A DNA stretch of 28,915 bases from Acanthamoeba sp. SK_2022b (lineage: Eukaryota; Discosea; Longamoebia; Acanthamoebidae): positions 1-28,915 of the forward strand of contig JANDJZ010000565.1 of NCBI GenBank assembly GCA_027943245.1, given 5' to 3'. The translations under genes were made by a program, and so were the position numbers. The notes under the pieces were generated by a model. It was not told where the DNA came from. It ran no database searches and saw only the letters and a list, made by a program, of their open reading frames with translations. Positions 1 through 11,367 of this stretch are shown here, piece after piece; position 1 is the first letter of the stretch; each line of letters opens with the position of its first letter.

Positions 1-1086
1 CCTCCTCCTCCGGCTCTCGTGGGTGGTCGTCGTTGACGACGTTGACGACGATGGCGTCGTTCTCCTCCTCCACCTCCTCCTCGACCTCGTCGTTGTCGAC
101 CACCACGTTATCCGGGTTGGCCGGATCTGCGTGGCTCCTCCTGCTGCTGTCGCTGTCGCTGTCGCTGTTGCCGGCGTTGGCGTTGCCACCGACGACCACG
201 GCGGCAGCGACGGCGGCGGCGGCGGCGGCGCCAGCCTCGTCGTCGCTCCTGGAGTCTCGCATGGGATTGCCGATGATGACCTCCTCCTCGCCCGCGTCGA
301 CGTCGTCGCCCTCGTCGCCCATGTCGCTCCAGGAAGGCTGGGCGGACGGTGGCGACGGCCGCGCGCTGCGGAATCGTCTGCCGATGATGCTGCCGCCCAC
401 CTTCTCCCACAGGCTCCGCTGCTTCTTCGCCTTGCCCCCGTTCGCGTTCGGTTTTGTGTGCTTTCGGCCCTGCGTAGGGAAGGAGACAACGGAACATGAA
501 GAAGAAGATGAAGAAGAGGGGTGAGCTCTCATGTAATACACGCGCGTATTTGCGTATTGCAGCGCAGGGCGATAACACGGCAACGCGCAAATCGATTTGT
601 GCAAATGTTGTAGTGGCAGGGTTGTGGGGGGAAAATGCAACGAGACTGGATGAGACATTCAGGTCTGGTGAATGAAGGAGGGGAAAAGGGAGACGTAGAA
701 ACAAGAAGAGGAAGAAGTTGCACCTTCTTGAGTTTGGGTGTAGTCTTTTTGCATTTGATGTAGCTCCTTTGGCAGATGGGGCAGCTACGACTCGTCTGGG
801 CCCATTCCTGAATGCAGCACCAGCACACGACGTGATCGCAGCAATCCATCTTGCCTCTGAACTTACGCTCCTCCATATCGATGAGACAGATGCAGCACTC
901 GTTGTCTACATCAATCTCATCTTCCATATCGCCAACGAGCTTCTTCCCATGTGCAGTAGCTGCCGAGCTGGCCTCATCGTCCGACATTTCGCCGATGGGT
1001 CCATCCTTCCTGTCTGATGTGATGCCGCTTCCATGGCCACCTCGTCTCGACCCGAAGAAATGGCGGAACCCACGCACGGCCCTCAT
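1..1086 (-). CDS. RING-finger protein (partial, C-terminus beyond left edge)
   Basis: Two exons are visible: 1086-724 and 469 to the left edge, with an intron at 723-470 (GT..AG, phase 0). The ATG is at 1086. Residues about 63-106 carry a C3HC4 RING: C-x2-C, then 15 residues, C-x-H-x2-C-x2-C, and a final CPIC. The text runs from ECCICLID to SCPICQ. RING domains bind two zinc ions and recruit a ubiquitin-charged E2, so the likely role is an E3 ubiquitin ligase. The second exon opens with a basic stretch (KHTKPNANGGKAKKQ). It then becomes acidic and low in complexity (poly-Ala, SDSDSD, VEEEVEEEND) and stays open to the window edge. Substrate and partners cannot be told. The RING order resembles PHRF1-type nuclear RING proteins, but that is only a resemblance. 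The RING is certain; the length is unknown. Confidence 0.82.
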
Positions 1087-1365
1087 CTTCGTTCCCTCTT
1101 CTCTGTAGGTGTCTCCCCCTTCGCCTACAGTTCAGGTGAAGGCGCTTTAACTTGGGGGAGGATTAGAATGATTCGAAATGTGAGTTGTGCCCTGTGGTCC
1201 TCTTCCGCAAGACCCGTCGCGGAAAAGCGAAACGGAAATCCCAGATAAATCCGTCGATTGTTTCGGTGCACGCGATCCTTACCAAACACTTCAAATATGT
1301 TGCTAACCCAATAGCGTCGAATGTTTTACATACCAAGAGCACACTCAGGTTCCTTGGCTACAAGA

Positions 1366-4300
1366 TCAGGAGGCGATGGCGCCGCAGCGCGGGCTGCTCT
1401 GCACGTCGGTGTGGGCGGTGTCTATCTTGTGGAGAACGAAGGAGAGCTGCACCTCCATCTCGGCCATCCACTCCTCGACGCCGTGCACACCCGACAAGCT
1501 CATCTCGTTGGAGGGCACCACCGAGTAGGGCGTAGCCCTGCGCGGCCGTGGCGATGGGCGCACGCCTCCGGGCGAGGTCATCCCCTCCGCAGCGGGCAGC
1601 GCAGACAGCTGAAGCGCCGGCGGTGCAGTCGCTCGGCCCCTGCGTAGCGGCTCTGACAAGAGCCCGCCCGAGGGAACGGCCAGCGAGGCAGATTGCGCAG
1701 ACGCCGAGGTGGGCGCCGACACCGACGGGGGCGACGCCTGGTTCGAGACCGAAGCGAAGCTCTGCTTCTTCGGCGGCAGCAAGCGAAACCTGCAGGTCGC
1801 GCAGTTGCGTCGGTAAGCGTTTCGCGCAACACGACAGATCGCTGGAGAGGCGCGCACCATTGGGCGGTGCCCTGCGCGATCTCGGCGATTACGGAGAAGG
1901 GCAGCTCGATGTAGCCCAATGGCTGACTCCGAGCAGACTCGTTCCAATCGTAGCACGTCACGCACAGGTTGTCGTTCACGTTTGTCACGTTGCTGCCCGC
2001 GCGCCACCAGCGTCGCTCGTCAGTACACACAGAGCAGCAATCCGCAAGGAGGGGACAGTACTAGGTGAAGTCCTGGCCCCACTGCGGATCGGAGGTCTTC
2101 TCGGCCACTGGCGTCCGCAGCATCTGGCCGCTCAGCGTGATCATGCAGTAAGGGTCCGGCAACTTTCGCGCTGCATAAGCCCCACCCCTCGCCCCATCGT
2201 CACCTCCTCCGAACGATGCACGCGACGGAGAGTTTCTGTCACAGACACGTACAGTCGTCCCCGATTGTCGACAGATTCTTTCCCTGATGCACGAACACCT
2301 TGAGCAGGCTCCCAGGCTCGGCCCGAACTTTAGGTTGCCTGCATGGGCGGGGGAGGGGGACACCGTGGCTGAGTGAGCGTATGGGGGGCAGGAGAGGAGG
2401 GCGTACCGTTGGATGGCGCTCCCCGAGAGCTTGGGTTGGGGTTGGGCACCCTCAACGTCGGTGAGGCTGCCGCGGCGCTTGGAGAGCGAGAAGAGGAGAG
2501 CCCGCATCGACTTGCTCCGCCTGAGGGGCGCCTGCCTCTCGCTCCTCTTCCGCTCCAGGTCCTGCACGCGTCGTAGTAGGTCCGCCTCCTTCTGCTTCTC
2601 GTTCAGCGATTCGTTGAGTCCCTTGATCTGCACACATACAGGTACGGCATGAGTGAGCAGCACGGTTTTTGTGACAGCAAGACCGCCTTCTTAAGACCTG
2701 CCTTTTGCAGTGCGACACGAAGGTTGGGCAGGTCGGCGCGACCCTCGGGCGTGTTGGCGAGCACCTCCTACATGCCGTACACGACCCGGTAAACATGAAT
2801 CAGGGCGGTGAGACGGATGCCCCCCCCCACGCACATAAAGCCACCCACATAGAGAGAGAGAACAGCACTCGCGTACCGCGAGGAGGATCTGGTATCGCGG
2901 GATTCGTTGCACTGCATACAACTATGTTAGGTGATAATTCACGCCCAAGCTGGGTAACATTAGGGGGCATAAATACCGGGCATGATCAAGAATGACGATA
3001 GGTCGAGGCCTCTAAGCTGCTTGCGTCTCTTGGCCTGCGCTTTCTAATGGCGCGTCGCTTAGCCGCGCGCCGGGGGGGGGGGGCAGGTGGCCTGGGAGCT
3101 ACCTCGATGAAGGTGGAGAAGGCGGTCTTTGTCTGCGTAGCCTTGAGCGAGTGCAGGAGCTCGATCGAGGCGTGGTAGGACAACACGTAGATCGAGTACT
3201 CGTCGTGGAACAGTTTCTGCTCCCCCGACCAACCACCAACCAATCCGTTAGGAAGTTTTGTCCGCATAAAACCCGCCAATCTGAGAGCATACCAGATACT
3301 TGGCGAAGAGGTCTGCGAGCAGCTGCTGCCCTGGCCTGCGCGTCGAGTGAGATATGGGTTGATCGTGCAGCGCGCGCGAGAGGAGCTGCGTACCAGCCCT
3401 CGTGGCGCAGCTTGAGGTCGCTCAGAAAGCGCCGGTGCAGGGAGAGCACGCTGCCGATGTTGGCGAACAGGCAGAGCTGGTCCTCCAGCCCGAGCAGGCC
3501 CTTCTGCCGGATGGGCAACGCGAACACCTGCCTCCGGACATGGCACGAACTGGTGAGGCCCAATGAACCCGAAACCCGCGCACACACAAACACCCATACA
3601 TGGAGAGAGCGGGAGGGGGAGGGAGACCTCCATCAGCACGCTCAGGTATTGCACGTAGGCCGTCTCGGACTTGACGATCTCGTTCAGCGTGCCGGCCCTG
3701 TTCTTGAGCTGCTTCATCACGGGATCCCTGCCCGTCCCGTCGCCCACTGATGCGGCACGCGGCAAGCAGATCGTGGGAGTGAGGTTGGCTGCCCTACACT
3801 TGGGAGAGGGAAGTGATAGCAAGAGTCTGCGTACGCGCGCGCTGGACGCGGAGGCGGGCCAAGGCGCGTCGCACGTAGCTCTGCATAAGGACTGTCTGGT
3901 CAGGTCCGATCTTCATCAGCTCGTCGTAGCGGGCCAAACTGCTCAGACCCAGGCGGTGCACCTGTTTGCCGCTCTTCAGTACAACAACTACAATATAGAA
4001 TGAAAGATCAAGACACAATAAGCTTATAAGAATAAAAAAGCAGAGTGCTACCTCCCGCAAGCGAAATTCAGCCTCCTGCTTGCGCAGGCGCTCCTCCCAG
4101 TCGACAAGAATGAGCATTCGGGCTTCGAAGCCTCTGCGCATCTCCTGCTCGACCTTCTCGCTGAGGCGCTTCTCGATCTCCGCCTCGAGCGAACGGAGCT
4201 CTGCCTCCAACGACCGCTCCCGGTCGGCAACGGCGGCCTCCCGCAGCCGCAGTTCGCGCTCGAGCTCTTCCGCGACCCGGACCCTCCCGTCAGCCTCTGC

Positions 4301-6791
4301 CAGCTTCTTCTCAAGCGCGCCGCGATCTCTTTCGGCGTCACGCTCCATCTCCTCCTTGAACAGTTGCTCCTCCCACTCGAGCAGCTTCTTCTCCCGCTCC
4401 TCGAGCAGCTTCACCCGGTCGTCCAGCTCCATACTGCTCTCCTTCTCCCTGGTGCTGATGTTGCTGCTGCTGCTACTGCTGACGGTGACGACAGGAACGG
4501 AGGGCAGCGTGGAGGCCCGGCTGCGATCTTTCTTACTCTCGTCGGCGCCTCCCCCGCTCTTGGGCCGGGGCTTGGACTTGCCTTTGGCCTTGTCCGTCGG
4601 CGGCAACTGCATGACCAGCGGCTCCTCCGTGGTGGGAATGGCCAGCGACCCGGGATCGAGCGACGCCAGTAGCTGCTTGAGACTCTCCCGCTCGTCGTCT
4701 TCCTTTGCCCCTGCCTTGTCCTTGTCATCGTCGGCAGAGAGCGGGCGAAGGTTATTGTCCTTATTGTTGCGCGAGCTCTTGCTTCGACTCTTGAGCTTCT
4801 TCTTCTGTTCCTTCGGTGGCTTCGCTTGGACGTCCTCGGTCTTGCTGGTGCTATTCCTCCTCTTGGGCGTGGGGGACGAGTCATGGTCTTGTTTGGTCTT
4901 GAGGCTCAGCTTCAGTTCCAGGTCGCCCCCCATGAGCTCCTACACCACATCCTGGTCAGAGAACAACGTTGCAGACCGCGTGTTGTACTGGAGTACCTTT
5001 AAGGCGTTCAATTCTAAGTCTGCATAGGGTTCGGTCTCCCGGCGGATCTTGTTGCGCTGATCGTCGTCCGTCAGTCTCAGCAGCTCGCGCGAGCTCGCGG
5101 CAAACGCGCGCTGGTCGCTGTCCTTCCGCCGCTCGCGGGTCGGGGTGCCGGGTCGATCGCCCTGCGCGTCGCCGCCCAGCTTGGGCGACATCGGCCTGGG
5201 GTCGCTGCTGCCATCGGAGCTGGCGTTTTTCCTGCCCGGACTGCTGCTGCCGGCACCGCCGCTGGCGTGGAGGTTGCCCCTCCGCTCCATGACGGGGGTG
5301 AGCTTGCCCAAGGTTTTGCCGCCGGTGAGGTGAAGCTTTGATCCCTTAAGCTTCTTGTCTTTCTTCTTGGCACTGCGCTTTTTCTTGGACTCCTTCGCTT
5401 GAACCTCCACCAACACGGGCACCTGGCCGGAGGCATCCACCCAGCAGTATGAGAGGCATGAAACCGTTGGCGACTTGAGATTAGTGGTGTAACAAACCTT
5501 CGCAGCGATGGCCTGACGCACGGCTGGCAGCTCGCTGAACCTGTTGAACTCCACCAGTAGCTCTTCCTGCAACGACAACCACCACCACCAGCAGCAACGG
5601 TGGTGAGAAGATTGTGTAGGCATAGTAAGCCACGGACGGTATATAGGCAGACAATACCCCGTCGATGGAGAGCTCGAACTCGTCCAGCCGATTCTCGTGA
5701 AGTTGGGGTACCACTTGGAAGATGAGCCGCTGATCAAGGAGACCATCACACGCAAAGCAAGATCAGTGCCTGACAGGAAGGCATATGGAGTTGGGGGAGC
5801 CCACGGTCTCACCTTCGTCTTGTCGATGGTGCTGTTGAAGGGGATAACGAGGTCGTGTTCGTCATAGGACAGTCCGTCCTTGTGCGCTATCGAGACCGCG
5901 GCCTGGAGGCGAAGCTCAGGTGACATTGACCACGATAGCCATGCTCAATGTTGTACTTACAGTTATGAGGATGTCGTCGTCCCGTCCTTTAATGCTGTTC
6001 GTTGAGCCTGCGGGGCTGAGGCCGCTGCTGCTGCTGCGCGGTCGCGGGGGGGTGGCCTCCGGTGCGCCGGACTCAGTAATGGTCAATGATGTAGGCGTCC
6101 TGAACGACAGATATAATAAACCAAAAATGAGAATAAAAAAGAGTTAGTGTGGGTAAGGGCCGGCAGGCGGCCGTCAAACCTGAGATGCTCGGAGGAGATG
6201 GCTGGAGCTGGCGGGGGATTGGCTATCATGGCCCTTGCGTCGGCCATCTTCAGTTCCATCTCGTTGGCCTGAGCCTGGAGGGCGTGCAGCAACTTGGTCA
6301 TGCGCACCCAGGCGCTATTGAGATCCTCCATCCTAGGCTCTAGAGGTATCAATCTTCCAGTAACGGTCGTCGTCTTCTGTTTTTGCAGACCTAAACCAAA
6401 CGATTATTAGCAAAGAAACTCACCGTCCCCTGCTCCTCATCCAAGAGGCGCCGCACCTCTGAATTCCTGTTGGCCAGAAGAGCGTAACGTTTCTTTCGTC
6501 GCTCCCGGCAATATGCGGCCGTGGGAAAAAAGAAAGCCTGGCGCCCCTTCGCTCACATTCAAGTTCGAGTTCAAGTTCAAGGTACTTGCGATGCTGAGGG
6601 TGCACATCACTGTGGACCGTGGCCAAAGCACTGTGGTGCTCGACGTCGACCTACCGCCTACAGTACCATGACGGTGAGGACCTTTTCGAGTGCTCAACCT
6701 TGGTGAAGGTGAGGCTCTGGAGCTCTAGAACCGACAACTGGGCATGTGGATATCTACGGATGACGGTGTTGTGTTTGGGTGTGATGCACAT
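1366..6791 (-). CDS. Rho guanine-nucleotide exchange factor, coiled coil-IQ-DH-C2
   Basis: About 1,281 aa, activating Rho-family GTPases at membranes. Exons: 6791-6699 (tentative start), 6650-6586, 6466-6424, 6376-6180, 6099-5961, 5914-5813, 5729-5658, 5566-5498, 5422-4997, 4939-4052, 3973-3835, 3788-3628, 3527-3394, 3335-3293, 3216-3103, 3034-2977, 2911-2877, 2767-2702, 2627-2407, 2338-2253, 2170-2062, 1992-1831, 1789-1366. A charged coiled coil (about 575-698) is followed by an IQ-like helix (QSYVRRALARLRV). The DH domain (about 775-970) shows NEIVKSETAYVQYL, SFLIMPVQRIPRYQILL and KIKGLNESLNEK. A C2 domain follows at about 1030-1140 (LPDPYCMITL, DPQWGQDFTYNV, LCVTCYDWN) and no PH is visible. 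A final strand-like MEVQLSFVLHK near the C-terminus may complete the C2 after a Ser/Pro-rich insert. Residues about 140-260 are beta-rich and unrecognised. The donor at 2701 is GC. The 41-nt intron 1830-1790 and the N-terminus are the least certain parts. Confidence 0.87.
2628..2701 (-). other. GC-AG intron at the end of the RhoGEF DH domain
   Basis: Joining ALQK to IKGLNESLNEK, the expected DH terminal helix, requires a phase-0 donor at AAG|GCAGGT. The GT three bases on would shift the frame against the acceptor TGTGCAG. This is the second GC donor in the window. Confidence 0.7.
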
Positions 6792-7408
6792 GGTGGTCTA
6801 ACCAGGAGATTGAGGGTCGTTGACGGTACTCCTTCACGTCCCTCAACTCCCTTTCAAACACTCTTTTCAGCTGCTGCTCAGTTACTGACCCCTTTCACAT
6901 AGCCACGGTATGCACTACTTTGCCAGAAGCAGCTGATACAGCCCCTGTCCTTCGGTAGCTCTAACGCCTTTGATGTACGCAAGAGGGGTGAAATTGCGGA
7001 GCGATTGACCCGAAGGAAACCGCCTCTGCCCACGAATTAAATGGATATGGGGAGGTTGTGCGTCGGCTGTATGTTGCGCTGGTTGAACTGTTATGTCGGG
7101 TCCAGCGCCGTTGCCGGCGTGCCCGTACAGCACCTTGCATCGTTTTCACTTTCTCGAGCTCGGCCACATCGCGTCCTTGCGCGCAGATGCAAATGTTATC
7201 AAATATAGAGAATATCAAAAAGAGGAAAAAACCGGGCTGGTGATATTGCCATCTGGCCACGGAAAAAGGATCAAAAGCGAAGGGGAGCAACAGTGAAGAC
7301 CCAGACCTCTTCGTCAAGCCTCCCAGCTACTGCTGATCAATTTATTAGGTCTTGGACTCATCTCCCAAGTTAGAATCAATTGATCGCCTCGAAGAATTGA
7401 TTGCCGCC
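6792..7408. other. Divergent intergenic region, possible extra RhoGEF N-terminal exons
   Basis: This spacer separates the minus-strand RhoGEF from the plus-strand F-BAR gene and should hold both promoters. No TATA box stands out. On the minus strand two stretches read like helical protein: AELEKVKTMQ near 7165-7135 and EQQLKRVFERELRDVKEY near 6880-6825. A stop-free stretch (6915-7127) lies between them. They could be upstream exons of the RhoGEF, but I could not link them with consistent phases. The sequence just before 7409 (VLDSSPKLESIDRLEELIAA) is also open in the F-BAR frame after a TTATTAG acceptor-like site. A 5' UTR intron of that gene is therefore possible. Confidence 0.35.
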
Positions 7409-9570
7409 ATGTCTAACTTCTCGGCCGACCTGCTCGTAAATGAGGTAAACAAGCGATACCGATTAACATAATCATTCCCCGTTCATTTGTCACAAACCTG
7501 CCTCCCATGCTCCCTTCCGTTCATTTTTTTTTGCTAATCACCGAATGGTATAAAATACGAGGATGGCTTTGGCCTCTACTACTCGCGAGTATCGGATACG
7601 CTCAAGTCGCTTGATGATGTAAGCTCATTCTTCAAAAAGGTAGCTCCCGCCTTCCCTCGGCTCGCCCACTGCAAACATGAAACATAAATCATCTTGACGA
7701 CCGGCATCCATGTCGTTCGGGCGCTTAAATAATCATTTGTCGTAATCAGCTCGCTTCAGCCGAGTCTTCCTACTCCAAGGAGCTCTCCAAGCTGTCCAAG
7801 ACTGTCGATCAGAAGCTGTGGAAGCGAACTGACAAGGAGATCGGGTACAGCCCCCCCCTCTCTCTATGTGGGCCCTTGGTGCTCTACGTGTACGCGTGGC
7901 TCGCGGTGCGTAGCCGCTACTGACACCCTCCTGCGGGCCGATGATCACAGTACGGTGGAGCACAGCTGGACCACGTTCCACGCTGAGCTCGAGAAGGTGG
8001 GCAAGTTTCACGAGCAGCTGGCCAGCAAGGCCGAAGAGCTTGTGCTCACGCTCGACAACTGGGTCAAGGAGAAGGAGAAGACAAAGATCAAGGTCCACCA
8101 CGACCACCACCACCACCACCACCCCTCCCACTTCATCGATGGGCCATTCCCTGACACCGCTGTCGCGTTTGCGCGCGAACGCGAAATCGTAGCTGAACAA
8201 GGACGGCGCCAAACTGACCAAGGACACCCACGACACCATGACTTCGCTCAAGCGGGTACGCCACAAACGCTCTTTGCCGCGGTCGCACCGTCATTTTGCT
8301 TTATTTTATTTATTTATTTATTTATTATTGGGCTTTTCCGTTGACGTAGCTCTCCTCTCCCCGTGGCGCAGGCCAAGGAGAACTACTACAAACTGCACAA
8401 GGCTGCCGACGACGCCGAAGCCGCCTACCAGAAGAAGAAGAGCGAGCCCACCGCCAAGCAAAAGGATGTCGACAAGGTACTGTCGCGTGCCCCCAATGTT
8501 TATGGCACGCGCACGCAGCCCCCCCCCAAACACGTGACTGACTGGCATTCCAATCTCTCTCCGCTTGTACAGCTGTCCAAGAAGTCGGTCGAGGCCAAGG
8601 AAAAGGCCCAGAACGCCGACGTCGCCTACAAGAAGGTCCTCGAGAAGGCGAACGAACACCAGAACAACTTCTACACCACATACATGCCTAAGCTGCTCGA
8701 GGTCTGCACACTCTTGCCCTCGCCCCCCACGCCATCTCGAGTAGCGCCAGAATTGACTCACAATTTAATTTAATTTAATTTATTTGTTTTTTTTTAAAAA
8801 AAAATCAGGAATTCCAAAGCTTCGACGAGGAGCGCACGCAGTTCTTCAAGCAGATCCTGGAGCAGTACATGACCATGCTCAGCGCCCTCCCGCCCTCCCT
8901 CGCCACCTCCTGCGACGTACACCTCCCTACTCTTTTCATATAAAATCGCAAATCGTGTCCAGATTATTTATTTTTTTTAAAAATCAATTTAACGTTTTTA
9001 CACGGACTTGTGTCGACACCACTGTGCAGGCGCTGAACAAGGTGGTGAGCGAGATCGACGCCGCCAGCGACGTTGCCACGTTCATCGCCGACAACAGGTA
9101 CGGCCACCTCGGCGGCAGCCACAGAGCAGATCGCGACATGTCCATGCGACTGACTCTTCCCTCTCCTTCTCTCTCTCTCTCTCTCTCTGTCGGCAGGGCG
9201 TCGGCCGTGACGCCACCGCCGGAGATCCAGTACGAGCCCTACTTGGGCGAGGGCGGCGTGCCATCGTCGCTCGGCTCCAGCCCCTCCACGTCGTCCTCCA
9301 CCTCCCGCTCCGCGCCCCCAGCCCACAAGTGCGCCCCCCCCCGCCTCCCACACCGCCCCAATCATCGCATCGCATCGCGCGCACTCAAACGCGCGCGTGT
9401 TATTTTCCTCTTTCTTTCTCTTTCTTTCTCTCTCTCGCAGGCCCTCGCCGGGCGGCAGCATGATCGTCAAGCCCGCGACGACCAAGGTTCGTCCTACACG
9501 CTCGCCCCGCACGCAACGCCGGCCCTCCTGTGCTCACCAATGGGCTGTGTTGTTGTTGTTGTTGTTGTTG

Positions 9571-9625
<55 letters not shown>

Positions 9626-10648
9626 GTGCGTGTCGTGCAGACGTGGGGACTCACGCCGGCCGACGACCAGCTGTCGAACGACCAAAAGAAGGCCAAGCTC
9701 GAACAGCAGCTCAAGGAGGTCAACGAGGACATCGAATCCGAAATCAAATCCAAAAAGGGCCTCGGTACGCCGCGCGCCTCGTCCTCCGCCCAGCCCCCGT
9801 GCACCACGTGTCCACGCGGCGGCTGCTGCTGCTGGCGGTGTTGGTGGTGTTGGTGATGATGGCATCATCCAATTTACTGGGCTCGCCCGTGACGTGTGCA
9901 CAACAGACAAGCTCGTCAAGTTCTACGCCGCCGATCCGGTCGCCCAGAAGAAGGCTGTCCAGGTACCCCCCCCCCAATCACCCTCACGTGGTGTCTCTCC
10001 ATTGGCTGTTGCTGTTGCTGTTGCTGTTGAAATAATCGTTTTAATGGTTGAACTCTCTGTCGTCAAATGCGGACCAATAGGAAGCGACGGATCAGGAGAA
10101 GAAGATAGACGCGCTCAAGGAGGAGAAGGAGAAGATCGTGAGACAGCTCGAAGCCGTCGGCGGCAACGGCGAGGCCTCCGAGCCCGGCGACGCCACCCCC
10201 GAACCGGCCAATGGTGCGTTCAGTTTTCTCCCCGTTCCGCACACGCACACGCACACGCACACGCACACGCACACGCACACGCACACGCACACGCACACGC
10301 ACGCATGGCACGCGCGCGTCCAACGAACAATGCTTCTTCGCAATGCAAAGCAGGAGATGCCGAAGGGGGCGACTACGAGGAGGTGGAGTACGTCGAGGTG
10401 AAGGCCCGCGCCCTCTTCGACTACGAGGCCACCAACGAGACCGAACTGGTTCGCGCTCCCCGCCTACTCTCTCCCTCCCCCCCTCTCTCTCCTCGTGGCA
10501 AGGAGTCTCACCTTGCGTGCGTGTGGTGCAGAGCTTCAAGGCGGGCGAAATCTTGACCGTCTCCGAGCAGGACGAGTCCGGCTGGTGCGTGCTCATGCAT
10601 TACCCCCCCCCCCAAATATCCACATCTTGTAGTGACCTCACGTTGGGC

Positions 10649-10684
<36 letters not shown>

Positions 10685-10905
10685 GTTGTGCGCGCGCAGG
10701 TGGTATGCGGATCTTCACGGAAAGCAGGGCTTCGTCCCCAACAACTACCTCACCGTCGTGAGCGAAGGTGAGCGACCTCTCACCCCCCCCCCCTCTCTGC
10801 ACCGTATGATCGCGTGTGTGTTGTGTGGGCTCGTGTTGTGTCGTCCTGCGTTGCGTGGGCTCACCGCTTTTTCGTTAAACACACGCAGGCGAGCCGGCCA
10901 ACTAG
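7409..10905 (+). CDS. F-BAR/HR1/SH3 protein, CIP4/TOCA family
   Basis: 515 aa in 18 exons: 7409-7444, 7562-7639, 7750-7844, 7951-8092, 8193-8255, 8372-8476, 8573-8701, 8809-8916, 9030-9097, 9197-9328, 9441-9486, 9641-9764, 9907-9962, 10081-10213, 10354-10448, 10532-10584, 10700-10767, 10889-10905. All phases match. The start is the ATG in GCCGCCATGTC. Residues 1-270 form an F-BAR domain (DGFGLYYSRVSDTLKSLDD, FFKK, YSKELSKLSK, HEQLASKAEEL, LEQYMTML). An HR1-type antiparallel helix pair follows at about 340-425 (QLSNDQKKAKLEQQLKEVN, KGLDKLVKFYAADP). The SH3 is at about 454-511 (ARALFDYEATNETELSFKAG, WWYADLHGKQGFVPNNYL). This is exactly the CIP4/FBP17/Toca-1 order. In that family the F-BAR bends membrane, HR1 binds Cdc42-GTP and SH3 recruits N-WASP or dynamin to drive actin assembly in endocytosis. 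The size is typical of the family. Confidence 0.95.
9548..9624. repeat. (TTG)n-(TG)n microsatellite in F-BAR intron 11
   Basis: A run of TTG units passes directly into about 26 TG units and ends about 16 nt before the 3' splice site (exon 12 begins at 9641). On the sense strand it takes the place of a normal pyrimidine tract. Confidence 0.97.
10239..10303. repeat. (CACACG)n hexanucleotide repeat in F-BAR intron 14
   Basis: About eleven copies of a 6-bp CACACG unit lie inside the intron between exons ending at 10213 and starting at 10354. The same unit, degenerate, recurs in the LRR-protease gene at 23385-23448. Confidence 0.96.
10650..10684. repeat. (TTG)n microsatellite in F-BAR intron 16
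   Basis: About 11 TTG units fill the intron between exon 16 (ends 10584) and exon 17 (starts 10700). A C-homopolymer (about 10 C) lies upstream in the same intron. Confidence 0.95.
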
Positions 10906-11367
10906 TGGGAGAGGGGGGGAAGGAGAGATGAGTTGAGGGAGAGGTGTGGATGGCGGCCGGGCGCGCCCGATTCAGGGACCGTGCTAACTAACCGCGACAG
11001 CAACCGATCAGTTCACAACTACAATCAGTCAGTCACCCACCGCCACACCATCAACGTAACTACGTGTAATACATTGTGTTCTTTTGCCACCGTGGAACCT
11101 TAAAGTTGCTTGCGCTTCTTTTGTCACGCGCCATTGCCTAAAGGGGAAACGCTCCGCCAATGAAAAAGGTGCTCGGGAGGGTTATTGATTGGGCAATTTG
11201 AGGCTGGTTTTCAATTGGCGATCCTTCGGTAGAATAATCCACGCCACCAATGAGAGGGAGAGGGTAACACATCAGACCAACCAGCGACCGTGTCGTAATC
11301 GGCCATCAATCAGCAGGTACTTAAGGCACACAATCCGCCAGCCATTCTCCTCAACAACTTCCACACC
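10906..11367. other. Intergenic region: F-BAR 3' end and GH5 promoter
   Basis: Both flanking genes are on the plus strand. The first half must hold the F-BAR 3' UTR and polyadenylation site, which I cannot place. The second half holds a cluster of CCAAT boxes, listed separately. No further gene is seen here. Confidence 0.6.
11157..11251 (+). promoter_or_regulatory. Cluster of four CCAAT boxes upstream of GH5 gene
   Basis: CCAAT occurs at 11157-11161 and 11247-11251, and its reverse complement ATTGG at 11188-11192 and 11214-11218. That is four within 95 bp, 117-211 bp before the GH5 ATG. CCAAT boxes bind the NF-Y/HAP complex in eukaryotes. Function here is inferred from spacing only. Confidence 0.5.

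Noticed and set aside
23..524. Plus-strand Ser/Leu-rich ORFs of about 160 codons
   Set aside because: They are antisense shadows of the RING gene's second exon, which has acidic low-complexity protein in the minus frame continuous with the RING exon.
4940..4942. In-frame TAG suggesting a pseudogene or two genes in the RhoGEF
   Set aside because: A 57-nt phase-0 intron removes it and joins the flanking exons in frame.
7550..7557. TATAAAAT as a promoter
   Set aside because: It sits inside F-BAR intron 1, 5 nt before exon 2, and cannot serve that gene. Likely chance AT-richness near the acceptor.
8097..8127. Poly-His coding stretch in the F-BAR gene
   Set aside because: It lies after the donor AAG|GTCCAC and before the acceptor at 8192, so it is intronic CAC repeat.
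8784..10556. 590-codon plus-strand open frame across the F-BAR gene
   Set aside because: It reads through introns, TG repeats and exons in mixed frames. The spliced F-BAR/HR1/SH3 model accounts for all conserved sequence.
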